Assembly: GCF_034259325.1 (NCBI RefSeq)
Contig: NZ_JAXIVS010000001.1
Coordinates: 992,001-1,056,000 of the forward strand
Reading direction: 5' to 3'
DNA: 64,000 nucleotides
From: Hyalangium ruber
Lineage (GTDB): Bacteria; Myxococcota; Myxococcia; Myxococcales; Myxococcaceae
Shown: piece by piece, positions 40,895 to 50,590 of the stretch
Layout: each line of letters opens with the position of its first letter
How positions within the stretch are numbered: the first letter of the stretch is position 1
The notes under the pieces: model-generated
Database searches by the model: none
What the model saw: the letters and a program-made list of their open reading frames with translations, nothing else
What the model was told of the DNA's origin: nothing
Translations under genes and position numbers: made by a program

Positions 40895-41497
40895 ATGGCG
40901 GCCTCTCCCCAGAACGAGCCCGTGGTCTTCAGCCAGATGCTGGAGGCGCTCATCGTCTACGCCATGCAGGGGCGGCTCAATGACGCGGCCCTGCGGCGCA
41001 TCGAGGCCGCGGGGATCGACCTGAGCCAGTCCCTCATGGTCGCCTACCCCCTCACCGTCTGGTACGACGTCGTGCTGGCCTGCTCGGAGCTGCTCTTCCC
41101 GGACCAGCCCCAGACCGAGGCCCTGTACGCCATCGGCAAGAAGATCGCCCACGGCTACGCCCACACCAACATGGGCAAGGCGCTCTTCGCCAACCTCCGG
41201 GTGCAGGGCTGGCAGCGCGCGGTGGGCAACCTGGCGAGAGCCCTCCGCACGGGCGGCAACTTCCTGGCGGCTCACGCCAACGAGTTGCCCGGTGGGGGCT
41301 TCGAGGTGAGCGTCGAGATCCTCCCGGAGTTCCACGCCGCCCTGGGCGGCCACCCCGGCGTGGATTCGAACTTCATGCGCGGCTTCCTGGATGCGTCGGC
41401 GGAGCTCATTCGCGGCGCGCAGAGCCCCACCTTCACGCTCACCGGCGTCGACCGTCAGGCCCGCCGCGCCACCTACCTCGTCCGCGAGTCCGCCTGA
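40895..41497 (+). CDS. DUF2378-family protein (TIGR02265, myxobacterial)
   Basis: The 200-residue product starts at ATG 40895. It reads like the DUF2378 family, which is nearly confined to Myxococcales: FSQMLEALIVYAMQGRLNDAALRRIEAAGIDLSQSLMVAYPLTVWYDVV, ALYAIGKKIAHGYAHTNMGKAL, RALRTGGNFLAAHANELPGGGFEV and GVDSNFMRGFLDASAELI. The family has no assigned function; members occur in many copies per genome and are soluble. The gene has no operon partner: the next gene is convergent, 3 bp away. Confidence 0.85.
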   Translation: MAASPQNEPVVFSQMLEALIVYAMQGRLNDAALRRIEAAGIDLSQSLMVAYPLTVWYDVVLACSELLFPDQPQTEALYAIGKKIAHGYAHTNMGKALFANLRVQGWQRAVGNLARALRTGGNFLAAHANELPGGGFEVSVEILPEFHAALGGHPGVDSNFMRGFLDASAELIRGAQSPTFTLTGVDRQARRATYLVRESA

Positions 41498-41500
41498 GCC

Positions 41501-43873
41501 TCAGCGACGCTGGCGTACCACCAGCAGCCGCCGAGAGCTGAGACCCCGGTCATCGGACACGAGGATCTCATGCGTGCCGGGTGCGGGCGTCCACCACAGC
41601 CGCTCGTCCGCGCGGGCCTTGCCCAGGAAGCTCCCGTTGACGAACCACGTCAGCTCCCGGTCATGCGCGGCCTCGGCCTCCAGCGGTACCTCCTGCTGCT
41701 CTGGAGAAACGCCGGGGATGAGGAGCGCCACCTGCCCCTCGGCCGGGGAGAGGATCTCCGGCGGGTGCTCGGCGCCGCCCGGCTCGCACCCGGGCGCGTA
41801 GGCGGGAGGCGTGGGCAGGCTGCGGTGCTGCTCCGTCAGCCAGCGGCGGATGCTCGCCGGCCACGTGAGGTACATCCGCTCCTCCACCTCGCGTCCGGCC
41901 CGGCACACAGGGCTCACCGCCAGCCCCGTCCTCGCGTCCACCTCCACCTTCTGATGATAGGGGCAGGGCTGCGTGGGCACCGCCGAGCGCCGCGCGAACA
42001 CCTCCCGTCGGTCGGAGCACGCGTCCGTGGGCAGGTGCCCCGAGTAGGCGCACACCTCCACCCGGGCCAGGTCCGACGGAGGCACCGAGTCCTCGCTCTC
42101 CGAGGCCTTCCCACGAGGCCCCACCGCCTCCAGGAGGTCGAAGAGGATCGGCCCCGCCGCATCCGCGCCCACCAGGTGTACGCTGGGTGAGCTGTCGAAG
42201 TTGCCCAGCCACACCACCGCCGTGTGCCGAGGCCCCGAGCCCGCCGCCCACGCGTCCCGGTGGCCAAAGCTCGTCCCCGTCTTCCAATGCACCTGCGCGG
42301 GCATGCCCGTGAGCTTGCGCCGCGAGGGGAAGTCCGGCCGGTCCCTCAGCGCCAGCGCCCGCCGGGTGAGCCAGGCCGCCCCGGGGGTGAACAGCTCGCG
42401 GGGCTCGGTGTCCGGCTTGCCGTCCTCCAGCACCTTCAGCGGGCGGGAGCGCCCATCCTGCGCCAGCGCCACGTACAGCCCGGCCAGCTCCAGCGGCGTC
42501 ACCTCCAAGCCTCCCACCGCCGCGGAGAGGCCGTAGTAGCCCGGCTCGGGCCGCAGGCTGTCCACGCCCGCCATCCGCAGCGTGCCCAGGAAGCGCTCCA
42601 CGCCCAGGCTCCGCAGCAGCCGCACGAAGGGGATGTTGAGCGACTGGGACAGCGCGTACTCCATGCGCACCAGCCCCATGAAGCGCCCGTCGAAGTTGCG
42701 CGGCATGTAGCCGCCGTAGGACTCGGGGATGTCCGCCACCAGGTACTCCGGCAGCGCCACGCCCCGGTCGATCGCCATGGAATAGAGCAGCGGCTTGAGC
42801 GCCGAGCCGGGCGAGCGCGGCGTGGCGAAGCCGATGATCTGCCCGCCGTGCCGTTTGTCGAAGAAGTCGAAGCTGCCCACCAGCGCCAGCACCTCCGCAC
42901 GCTCGTGGTCCACCACCACCGCCACCCCGTTGTGGACGCCCCGCGTGGCCAGCTCCGCCGCCGCGTCTCGCATCTGCCGCTCGGCCAGCCGCTGCGTGCC
43001 CGCATCCAGCGTGGTCCGCAGCCGGGACTCGTCCGGCCGCTGTGCCCGCAGCCACATGGCCGCGTGAGGCGCCTCCCGGGGAAAGGCCGTCAGGGTCTTC
43101 GGCACGGAAGTGGAGCGCACCTCGGCCAGCACCGCCTCGGGGGCCGCCGCCGCTCCCGTGGGCCCCAGCGGCAGCGCACCCTCCTCCAGGAGCCGCCGCG
43201 CCACCTCGTCCCGCGCCGCCTTCAGCCGCGCCGCGTTCTCCGGCGTGGGGAAGCGCCGGTTCGGGTTCTGCGGCACCGCCAGCAAGGTGGCGATCTCCGC
43301 GGGGCTCAGGTTCGTGGCGCGGTGCCCGAAGTAGGCCAGCGCCGCGGCCTCCACCCCCTCCACGTTGCGCCCGTAGGGGACGAACTGGAGGTAGGCCGCG
43401 AGCAGGTCCTCCTTGGACATGCGCAGCTCGAGCTGCATCGCCCGGAAGGATTCGATCACCTTGGAGGTGAGCGTGCGAGGCCGGGGCTCCAGCACACGCA
43501 CCAACTGCATGGTGAGCGTGGAGGCCCCCGACACCCGGCGGCCCTTCATCACGTTGGACACCACCGCGCGCCCCACGGCCAACGGATCCACCCCGGGGTG
43601 CCAGGGGAAGCGCTTGTCCTCCAGGGCCAGCAGCGCCCGGAGGTACGCAGGGTCAACGTCCTGCGTCCGGGTGGGCACGCGCCAGCGCTCGTCCGGCGCG
43701 AGGAACACGTGCGCGGGCGTGCCGTCCCGGTACTCGATGACGACCGAGTGCGATGACGACAACCGTGCGGGCAGCGGCACGAGCCACGCCGCTGCCAGCC
43801 CCACCCCAACCAGGGTGAGGAGGAGCATCAGCCCCACGGCAAGCCGTCTCTTCGTGATGCGAGGAAGACGCAT
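41501..43873 (-). CDS. pbpC: Penicillin-binding protein 1C
   Basis: The 790-residue product has a membrane helix at residues 11-32. The transglycosylase domain has the catalytic Glu85 in EDKRFPWHPGVD and GASTLTMQLVR near 115-125. The transpeptidase domain has SxxK Ser357-Ala-Leu-Lys360, SxN Ser411-Leu-Asn413 and KTG at 531-533. The C-terminal 150 residues fit the PBP1C-specific domain (BiPBP_C), with Cys in CSDRRE, CPY and VCRAG. PBP1C is a peptidoglycan polymerase often found with a bacterial alpha-2-macroglobulin; that gene is directly upstream, 9 nt away. The link is thought to couple wall repair to protease defence. Confidence 0.97.
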   Translation of the reverse strand: MRLPRITKRRLAVGLMLLLTLVGVGLAAAWLVPLPARLSSSHSVVIEYRDGTPAHVFLAPDERWRVPTRTQDVDPAYLRALLALEDKRFPWHPGVDPLAVGRAVVSNVMKGRRVSGASTLTMQLVRVLEPRPRTLTSKVIESFRAMQLELRMSKEDLLAAYLQFVPYGRNVEGVEAAALAYFGHRATNLSPAEIATLLAVPQNPNRRFPTPENAARLKAARDEVARRLLEEGALPLGPTGAAAAPEAVLAEVRSTSVPKTLTAFPREAPHAAMWLRAQRPDESRLRTTLDAGTQRLAERQMRDAAAELATRGVHNGVAVVVDHERAEVLALVGSFDFFDKRHGGQIIGFATPRSPGSALKPLLYSMAIDRGVALPEYLVADIPESYGGYMPRNFDGRFMGLVRMEYALSQSLNIPFVRLLRSLGVERFLGTLRMAGVDSLRPEPGYYGLSAAVGGLEVTPLELAGLYVALAQDGRSRPLKVLEDGKPDTEPRELFTPGAAWLTRRALALRDRPDFPSRRKLTGMPAQVHWKTGTSFGHRDAWAAGSGPRHTAVVWLGNFDSSPSVHLVGADAAGPILFDLLEAVGPRGKASESEDSVPPSDLARVEVCAYSGHLPTDACSDRREVFARRSAVPTQPCPYHQKVEVDARTGLAVSPVCRAGREVEERMYLTWPASIRRWLTEQHRSLPTPPAYAPGCEPGGAEHPPEILSPAEGQVALLIPGVSPEQQEVPLEAEAAHDRELTWFVNGSFLGKARADERLWWTPAPGTHEILVSDDRGLSSRRLLVVRQRR

Positions 43874-43882
43874 GGGTTCGCG

Positions 43883-46800
43883 CTACAGCAGGTAGTCCTT
43901 CCAGGGGCCGGACACTTCCACCGACTGGCCCGCATCACGCGCCCAGATGCGGGGGTCGTACATCGCCTCCGCCTCCACCGCCGGCAGCGTGAACTTGCCC
44001 GCCGTCACCGCGCGCACCGCGTACACCACCTTCTTCGTCTCGCCCGACTCCAGGCTGCCGAAGACCTCCATCCGGTCATCGCGGATGTTCACGTAGTCGG
44101 CGCTCCACATCTCATCGGCGCTCGCCCACTCCACGCTGCCCCCACGGCCCAGGCGCGCGTTCTCGATCTCCCAGCCGGCCGGCAGCCGGTCCACCAGCGC
44201 GATGTTCTGGACGCGCTCGCCGGTGGTGTTCTTGATGGAGATCTCCACGTAGACCATGTCCGCCAGGTTCACCGCATCGCCCACGCCGAAGGTCGAGCCG
44301 TCGAGCTTGCGGTACGAGCGGCTGATCGCCAGTCCCTGCCCGCCCGTCTTCACGGTGCTGTTCGTGCGCACGCCGTCGCTGTTGACGATGAGGTAGAGCT
44401 TGCCCTCGCCCTTCTCCTTCAGATCCAGGGTGAGCCCCTTGCGCTCGCTGGCGCGGGCCAGCGCCCACGTGCGGTCGGAGGCCCGGGCCGTCTTCGCGTT
44501 CTCCTTCACCTGGGCCGCCACCTCCTTGCCGTCCGCCATGAGCGTGGGCGGCGTGAAGCTGGAGGCCGCGCCGGACACGCGCTTGCCCAGGCCGGTGATG
44601 CCCCACACCAGCTCCTGCGTGGTGTACCAGTAGCTGGAGTGCCCCTGGAGCGCCTGCGCCACCTGGTTGGCCAGCGGCTCTCCCGCCGCGTCGTTGCCGA
44701 ACAGGTCCTGGAAGGTGCTCAGCATGAGCCCCCGGCGGCGGCGGTCCGAGTAGAACGACCAGTTGTTGCGCCGCTCGTCGGTGACGGGCGAGAGGTCCGG
44801 CGTGCGCAGCTCCTTCTCATAGCGCCGGTCTCCGGCCAGGTAGAGCGCGGCCTTGAGCATGTGGTCGTGCTCGCGCTCCTCGCCCTCGAGCGTCTTCTTC
44901 GCCGCCAGCCCGTCGATGAGCTTCTGCACCCGCGCCTTGCGGCCCTTGCCGGACATCGCCAGCACGTAGTGCATGTAGGGCTCGGCCTCGTGGCCGTAAT
45001 AGTTGTCCTTGACGCCGCCCTCCTTGCGGTTGAGCTCCTGGCCCATCCACGCCAGCGCGTCGTCCAGCCGGTCCTGCGGCACGGGGTACTTGAGCTTCTG
45101 GGCATCCAGGAGCATGTGCGTGGCGTAGGCGGTGCCCCAGGCCACCGGCTCGGTGTTGCCGGGCCAGTAGGCGAAACCACCCGAGGGCGTCTGCATGGAG
45201 AGCAGGCGGTTGATGCCCGCCATCACCATGTCCTCCACCTTCTTGTTGGCCGTCACCGTCGGGTCCACGTTGTCCATGAGCTGCGAGACGAACAGCAGCG
45301 GGCGTGTGGAGGACGTCGTCTGCTCGATGCAGCCGTAGGGGTAGCGCACCAGGTAGCTCAGGTGCTGCATGGACTCGGCGTAGGGGTTGGTCGTCACCCA
45401 GAACGTGCTGCGCTCGGTGGTGGGCACCCAGCCCTGGAGGTACTGCGCCAGATCCGTGCGGCCCTGGGCCAGCTCGATGCGCTGCACCAGGCGCTCACGC
45501 GGGCCCGCCGGCAGCATGGGCACGTCGAGCTGCTCGAACGCCGTGTGCCCGCCGCCCTCGGCCGTCACCTTCAGCCGCGCCGCGCCCACCGCCGTGGCCG
45601 CCCGCGCCTGGAAGACGAGCGTGGTGGCCTTGCCGTCCTCCAGCCGCACCCGGCCCTCGCTCTTGCCCAGCATCTGCAGCGGCGAGCTCATGGCGCCCGC
45701 CGGCATCGCCAGGCCCGGCACCGGGAGGTTCTCCGCCGTGAGCGTCACCTTCACGTCCTGCGCGCTGCCCGACAGGTTGGTGAGGAACACGGGGATCTGG
45801 ATCTCGTCGTTCTGCGTGAGGAAGCGCGGCAGCGTGGCCTGGAGCACCAGCGGGTCCTTCACCACCACCTGGGCGCTGGCCTTGCCCACGCGCTTGGGGC
45901 TCGTGGTGACGGCCATCACCCGCACCGCGCCGCGGTACAACGGAAGCTGGAAGGGAATGCTCACCTTGCCGCTGGCCGGCACCGCCACCACGCCGCTCCA
46001 CAGCGCCACCGGCTTGACCGGCTGCACCCGGCCCGCCGCGCCGCCCTCGTCACCACCCGTGGAGCGCGAGTTGCCTCCTGGCGGCACCAGCAGCGTCCAG
46101 CCGATGGTCTCGTACGTCTCCACGCCCAGGGCGCGCTTGGCGAACAGCTCCTTGAGCGGATCCGGGCTCTGGAAGCGCGTGAGCGAGAGGATGCCCTCGT
46201 CCACCACCGCCACCGTGGCGAAGGTGGGGCCCTCCACCGGGCCCAGGTCCAGGTTCACAGTGAGGGCGCTGTTGGAGCGGACCTCCTTGGGCACGTCCAT
46301 CTTCACCGCCTGGGTGAACTCGGTGGGCTCCAGCATGACGTTGCCCACGCCGAAGGCCCGGTCCGGCATGAAGGCCTCGGCCGACTCGAGGTGCGGATCC
46401 TTCACCAGGAAGGCGCTCACGTAGACGTTGGGAGCGAAGGCCTTGGGCGTGAAGCTCCACGTCACCTCGCCCGGCTCCACCGCCTTCCACTCGGCGGCGA
46501 TGATCTGGTCCGTCTCCGCGGTGAGCAGCACCCGGCCCCGGTGCGGAGCCTTGAACTTCACGCTCACGGCCTCGCCCACCTTGCCCAGGCGCGGCAGCTC
46601 CAGGGCGATGGAGGAGGGCTTGAGCGGGCGCGGCGTCTGGTCCACGCGCGCCTCGCCCTCGCCGTACCAGTAATAGCGACCCTGGCCCTCGAGCTGGAGG
46701 TCCGTCTGCGCCCCGCCGGAGCGCACCCGGACGATGTAGCCCGCGGCGTCCTGCGCCGGCGTCACCTGGAGCTGGAACTTGCCGCCCTCCACCTTCGCGA

Positions 46801-49624
46801 CGCCGCGGCCCTCGCGCACCGGGCGCAGGTAGCGCTGGTAGCGCTCATAGCCCTCCGACTCGTCATAGTAGTAGCCGTACTCCTCCTCCAGCCGCAGGTA
46901 CTCCACGTCCAGCGGCTTGACGCTCTTGGCGTCGATGACGGGCCGGCCCTCCCAGTCCACCACCACGCCGGTGACGGTGAAGGGCTTGCCCGCGGTCACC
47001 TTCTGCACGCCGGACTGGAGCCCCACGTAGTAGGCCTCCGGGTGCATGGGCACCGTGGCCTCGCCGAACGTGGAGCGGCCGCTGCCCGCCTCGAAGACGC
47101 TGACCTGCGCCACCAGCTTCGCCGGGCCCTTGAAGCCACCCGTGGCCTGCTGCGCCGGACAGTCCAGCAGCCCCTGCCCCTTGGCATCCAGGTCCGCCTT
47201 CACCTGGCCCAGGGTGACGGCCTTGGCCTCGGTGGCCTTCTGCCGCCACACGCCGTAGGTGAAGTTCGCGTTCTCCTTCGGCTTGAAGTCGGAGGGCTCC
47301 AGCCGGCACGTCACCTCCACCGGGCTGCCCTCGGCCGAGCCGCCGAACAGGTACGCCGCCTCCACCTTCACCGGCACCGGAGCGCCCTGCGCGTAGCCGG
47401 GCTTGTCCACGCTCGCCGTCACCTTCATGCGCTCGGGGACGAACTCCTCCACCTGCAGCCCGTAGAAGGCCACCTCGCGGTCCGCCACGCGCAGCGACAC
47501 ACGGTAGCTGCCCGTGTCCTGGAAGGCCTCGAAGGGCACATCCAGCGCCACCAGGCCCGCCTCGTTCGTCTTCACCGTCACCTTCTTGAACTCGCGCTCA
47601 CGCGGATCAATCACGCGCAGCTCCACCGGCATGCCGGACGCCGGCGCCTTGTTCTCCGCGTCGCGCAGCACCGCCGCCACGTGGGCGGTGTCCCCCGGCC
47701 GGTACACGCCCCGGTCCGAGTAGATGGAGGCGCGGTAGGCCGCCTGGGCGCGGTACGGCTCGCCCTGCACGTCCGAGTTGGCGATCTCCGTCTTCAGCTC
47801 GCTGTACTTCAGGTACGTGAGCTCCTCGTCCTTGCGCGCGATGAGGGCGAACGGGGCGCTCGCGTCCACCGTCTGCGCGGGGACCTGGAGCTGGCATCCA
47901 TCCGCGCCGCTGGTGGTGCAGCGGGCCACCACCTGCCCGCTCTTCTTCACCGCCGTCACCTCCACGCCCGACAGCGGCTCGGTGGACTCCATGCCGAGCG
48001 CCCACACGCGGATCTCCTCCTGCGGCTGGGAACCGGTGACGATTCCTCCACGCTTGGCCACCAGGCTCAGGTTGGTGAGCAGAATGCGCGCGCCGGCCTT
48101 CGCCTCGTCCCGGCTGACGGAGATATCCACCACACCCTTGGTGGTGGCCGGCACCATGCTGGCCACGTCCAGGTAGGTGGTGGTCAGCGTGTCATCGGCG
48201 CCCTTGAGGGGGATCGTCTTCTTGATGAGGACGTTGGAGGTGCGCTCGTCGGCGGCCTCCCGGTTGTCGTCGCTCATCCAGAAGACGAGGTTCTCGGGCG
48301 GCACGTGGCGGATGACGAGCTCCGCCGAGTCCACGTTGAGGTGCGTCAGCGGCAGGTTGCGCCAGGCGTTGCGCGGCAGGTAGCGGCCGGCGGAGGTGAA
48401 GCCCACCTGCGGCTTGCGCGGGCTGATGGAGTAGCGGTTCTCGAAGTTGGAGAGCAGCCGGCCCCCACCCTCCGAGAGGGTGCCCGCGGCGAGCTTCATC
48501 GTGTACGTGCCGCGCTTGAAGTCTCCGAAGATGCGGAAGCCGCGCCGCGACGGGGAGGTGGAGAACTTCACGGCCGGGGTGAAGCGGATGGCGTCGGCGG
48601 CCACGCCATCATCCAGGGTGCAACCCTGGTTGCTGTTGTCGTAGTAGTAGTCGTCGTACTCGTCCTGGTCCGGGCTGGGCGGCGCTTCCATCTCCACGTC
48701 GCGGCAGCTCACCTCCAGGTAGAAGCCGGTGTTGCCCTCGCTGACGGCGACGCCGGTGATGTCCAGGCGCTTGCCTCCCAGCAGCTCGAAGGTGTCCTCG
48801 GCCGCGGGCGCCTTACCTCCACCCTTGGGCGAGGTCAGCCCCGGCTTGAGCGCGAAGCGCACGGTAGCGCCCGGGCGCAGCTGCGAATTGGAGAGCTGCG
48901 CGTTGATGATGTAGCGGCTGTTGGCGTGGGTGCTGAACTTCACGTCGGAGAGGGGCTTGCCCTCCACCTGGAAGCTGCCGAAGCGCTTCACGGCGGCCAC
49001 GTCCACCGGGCCGGAGAAGACGAGCTCCACGGACACCTGGCCCTTGACGGTGTCCACCTGCTGCGGGGCCATCCGGACGAAGGCGAAGTTCGGGGTGGTG
49101 AAGGTGTGGCGCCACGCCTCGGGAGAGGGAGCCTTCACCAGGCCCGAGGGCGTCTCCACGGACTCGAGGGTGACGGTGTACGTCTTGCCCAGCTCGAAGC
49201 TGTCCGTGGGCTTGAAGACGAGCACGGAGGCGGTGCGGTAGTGCTCGATCCGGCCCGAGACCTCGGGCGAGAAGGTGATGACGGTGCCCTTCTTCCCCTC
49301 GCCGTCGGAGTAGTCGACGTTGCGGGTGAACTCGAACACCACCTGCTCGGGGACGACACCCTCGGGGCCCAGTTCCTTGATGGAGGGGGTGAACGACTCG
49401 GGCTTGGGGGGCTCCACGCTCGCCTGCGGCCCCTGGGGGGTGCTCCCGCTGGGCGCGGGGGGCGTGGACGTGGAAGTGCCCGGAGTGGGCGTTGCGGGGG
49501 TGGAGCCCCCTGGCTCTTCCTTCTTACAACCGGCGAGCGCGGTGCCCACCAACAGCGCCGCGACCAGCCACCGCGCACGGGCGGAGCGAAGCGGACTCGG
49601 CGTCACGACTGACTGCGGACCCAT
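43883..49624 (-). CDS. Bacterial alpha-2-macroglobulin lipoprotein (YfhM family)
   Basis: This 1913-residue protein starts at ATG 49624, where GGAGGAAAC lies directly upstream; two earlier in-frame ATGs have no such site. The lipobox LAGC (Cys33) follows a typical signal. A Pro/Ser/Thr-rich linker leads to repeated macroglobulin domains (residues 90-1000). The thioester motif is GCIEQ (Cys1432, Gln1435), within PYGCIEQTTSSTRPLLF. The C-terminus has the receptor-like and helical thioester domains. Such proteins trap attacking proteases in the periplasm. Bacterial versions pair with PBP1C, as here. The thioester is intact, so it is the trapping type. The region is 5.7 kb and frame-consistent. 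Confidence 0.97.
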   Translation of the reverse strand: MGPQSVVTPSPLRSARARWLVAALLVGTALAGCKKEEPGGSTPATPTPGTSTSTPPAPSGSTPQGPQASVEPPKPESFTPSIKELGPEGVVPEQVVFEFTRNVDYSDGEGKKGTVITFSPEVSGRIEHYRTASVLVFKPTDSFELGKTYTVTLESVETPSGLVKAPSPEAWRHTFTTPNFAFVRMAPQQVDTVKGQVSVELVFSGPVDVAAVKRFGSFQVEGKPLSDVKFSTHANSRYIINAQLSNSQLRPGATVRFALKPGLTSPKGGGKAPAAEDTFELLGGKRLDITGVAVSEGNTGFYLEVSCRDVEMEAPPSPDQDEYDDYYYDNSNQGCTLDDGVAADAIRFTPAVKFSTSPSRRGFRIFGDFKRGTYTMKLAAGTLSEGGGRLLSNFENRYSISPRKPQVGFTSAGRYLPRNAWRNLPLTHLNVDSAELVIRHVPPENLVFWMSDDNREAADERTSNVLIKKTIPLKGADDTLTTTYLDVASMVPATTKGVVDISVSRDEAKAGARILLTNLSLVAKRGGIVTGSQPQEEIRVWALGMESTEPLSGVEVTAVKKSGQVVARCTTSGADGCQLQVPAQTVDASAPFALIARKDEELTYLKYSELKTEIANSDVQGEPYRAQAAYRASIYSDRGVYRPGDTAHVAAVLRDAENKAPASGMPVELRVIDPREREFKKVTVKTNEAGLVALDVPFEAFQDTGSYRVSLRVADREVAFYGLQVEEFVPERMKVTASVDKPGYAQGAPVPVKVEAAYLFGGSAEGSPVEVTCRLEPSDFKPKENANFTYGVWRQKATEAKAVTLGQVKADLDAKGQGLLDCPAQQATGGFKGPAKLVAQVSVFEAGSGRSTFGEATVPMHPEAYYVGLQSGVQKVTAGKPFTVTGVVVDWEGRPVIDAKSVKPLDVEYLRLEEEYGYYYDESEGYERYQRYLRPVREGRGVAKVEGGKFQLQVTPAQDAAGYIVRVRSGGAQTDLQLEGQGRYYWYGEGEARVDQTPRPLKPSSIALELPRLGKVGEAVSVKFKAPHRGRVLLTAETDQIIAAEWKAVEPGEVTWSFTPKAFAPNVYVSAFLVKDPHLESAEAFMPDRAFGVGNVMLEPTEFTQAVKMDVPKEVRSNSALTVNLDLGPVEGPTFATVAVVDEGILSLTRFQSPDPLKELFAKRALGVETYETIGWTLLVPPGGNSRSTGGDEGGAAGRVQPVKPVALWSGVVAVPASGKVSIPFQLPLYRGAVRVMAVTTSPKRVGKASAQVVVKDPLVLQATLPRFLTQNDEIQIPVFLTNLSGSAQDVKVTLTAENLPVPGLAMPAGAMSSPLQMLGKSEGRVRLEDGKATTLVFQARAATAVGAARLKVTAEGGGHTAFEQLDVPMLPAGPRERLVQRIELAQGRTDLAQYLQGWVPTTERSTFWVTTNPYAESMQHLSYLVRYPYGCIEQTTSSTRPLLFVSQLMDNVDPTVTANKKVEDMVMAGINRLLSMQTPSGGFAYWPGNTEPVAWGTAYATHMLLDAQKLKYPVPQDRLDDALAWMGQELNRKEGGVKDNYYGHEAEPYMHYVLAMSGKGRKARVQKLIDGLAAKKTLEGEEREHDHMLKAALYLAGDRRYEKELRTPDLSPVTDERRNNWSFYSDRRRRGLMLSTFQDLFGNDAAGEPLANQVAQALQGHSSYWYTTQELVWGITGLGKRVSGAASSFTPPTLMADGKEVAAQVKENAKTARASDRTWALARASERKGLTLDLKEKGEGKLYLIVNSDGVRTNSTVKTGGQGLAISRSYRKLDGSTFGVGDAVNLADMVYVEISIKNTTGERVQNIALVDRLPAGWEIENARLGRGGSVEWASADEMWSADYVNIRDDRMEVFGSLESGETKKVVYAVRAVTAGKFTLPAVEAEAMYDPRIWARDAGQSVEVSGPWKDYLL

Positions 49625-49867
49625 GTTTCCTCCGAAGGACGTCATCGACTTTTCACGCCGCGTGCCGGAGGCCCGGCGCCGCGAGCGAGGGGAAGGTGTG
49701 GCCACATGCCCACGGCCCGAGGGCGCCCCCCGCGCGTCTCAGGGCCCGCACGGTGTCTGGGGAGCCACACACAGCCCCCCACCCCGCTCGGGCGATGACC
49801 GGCGGCGGACGCTAGGCGCCCGTACTGCCAGTGGTCAACCGGGCACACCGGGTAGGCGCGCTGAGGG

Positions 49868-50584
49868 CTACCTCAGGGGAAGTTCGCGGAAGACGACGTC
49901 CTGCGCGTCGCCCAAGCTTCGCACCGCCTCCACGAAGCGCTCCGTGCCGATGATCATCGTCAGGAAGCCCGCCAGCCGGAACACATCCAGGTCCTGGGGT
50001 AGCGAGGCTGCGTCGAGAATGGGCTCTTCTGGAAGATTGAGACCGTCCCGCTCACACTTCTCGCATGGAGGTGGACGATCCGAGGGCAGGCAGTCCCGAT
50101 GTAGCCAACCCCGAGGGAGCAGCTCCAGCTCCAACAACTCAGGTGGGCTCTTCTTGCGGAAGCGCAGCTCCGTGCGGATGCCCTTGAGACCTCGCACACC
50201 CTCCGCTTGGAGGTGCTCCAGTGCCTCGCGCCGCATCAACAGTTCCCACGGATTGTGCAGGAGGATGGAACCGACTTCCCCCTGGGCAGTGCCCACCATG
50301 GGACCGAACTTGGTTCCCGGCCAGAGGTGGACGCCCTGAGGCACCAACGGCCGCACCTGCTCGCGCAGCCGCTCGAACTCCGCATAATCCTCCTCCAACC
50401 GCGCTGCGTACTTCTCTGAGCCGGGCAAGTGGGACAAGTCCACGGAAGGGTAGGCATCTCCAGCCATGGACCAGGTGCCCTCACACCTGGGGCAATGCAC
50501 CCCGGGCAGGCCCCACTTGTGCCTGGCGGTATAGGAGGCCGAGTAGCGTCGAGCCTGGACATCACGCAGCCAGAAGAATCGCAT
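49868..50584 (-). CDS. SitI6-like double-CXXCG immunity protein
   Basis: This 238-residue protein starts at ATG 50584, with GAGGAG overlapping the stop of the upstream toxin gene. It has two CxxC pairs: Cys31/Cys34 in CPRCEG and Cys174/Cys177 in CEKCER, likely a zinc-binding site. This layout matches the double-CXXCG family (TIGR02264) that NCBI names SitI6 family immunity proteins. In Myxococcus, SitI proteins neutralise SitA lipoprotein toxins passed between kin through outer membrane exchange. The 6-nt spacing to the toxin gene supports a cassette. There is no signal peptide, fitting a cytoplasmic immunity protein. Confidence 0.88.
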   Translation of the reverse strand: MRFFWLRDVQARRYSASYTARHKWGLPGVHCPRCEGTWSMAGDAYPSVDLSHLPGSEKYAARLEEDYAEFERLREQVRPLVPQGVHLWPGTKFGPMVGTAQGEVGSILLHNPWELLMRREALEHLQAEGVRGLKGIRTELRFRKKSPPELLELELLPRGWLHRDCLPSDRPPPCEKCERDGLNLPEEPILDAASLPQDLDVFRLAGFLTMIIGTERFVEAVRSLGDAQDVVFRELPLR

Positions 50585-50590
50585 CGCTCC

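Noticed and set aside
44639-49612. A long plus-strand open frame (about 1657 codons) opposite the alpha-2-macroglobulin gene
   Set aside because: It is the complement of a clear, full-length gene. The product is Arg/His/Leu-rich with no domain, as expected for an antisense frame in GC-rich DNA.
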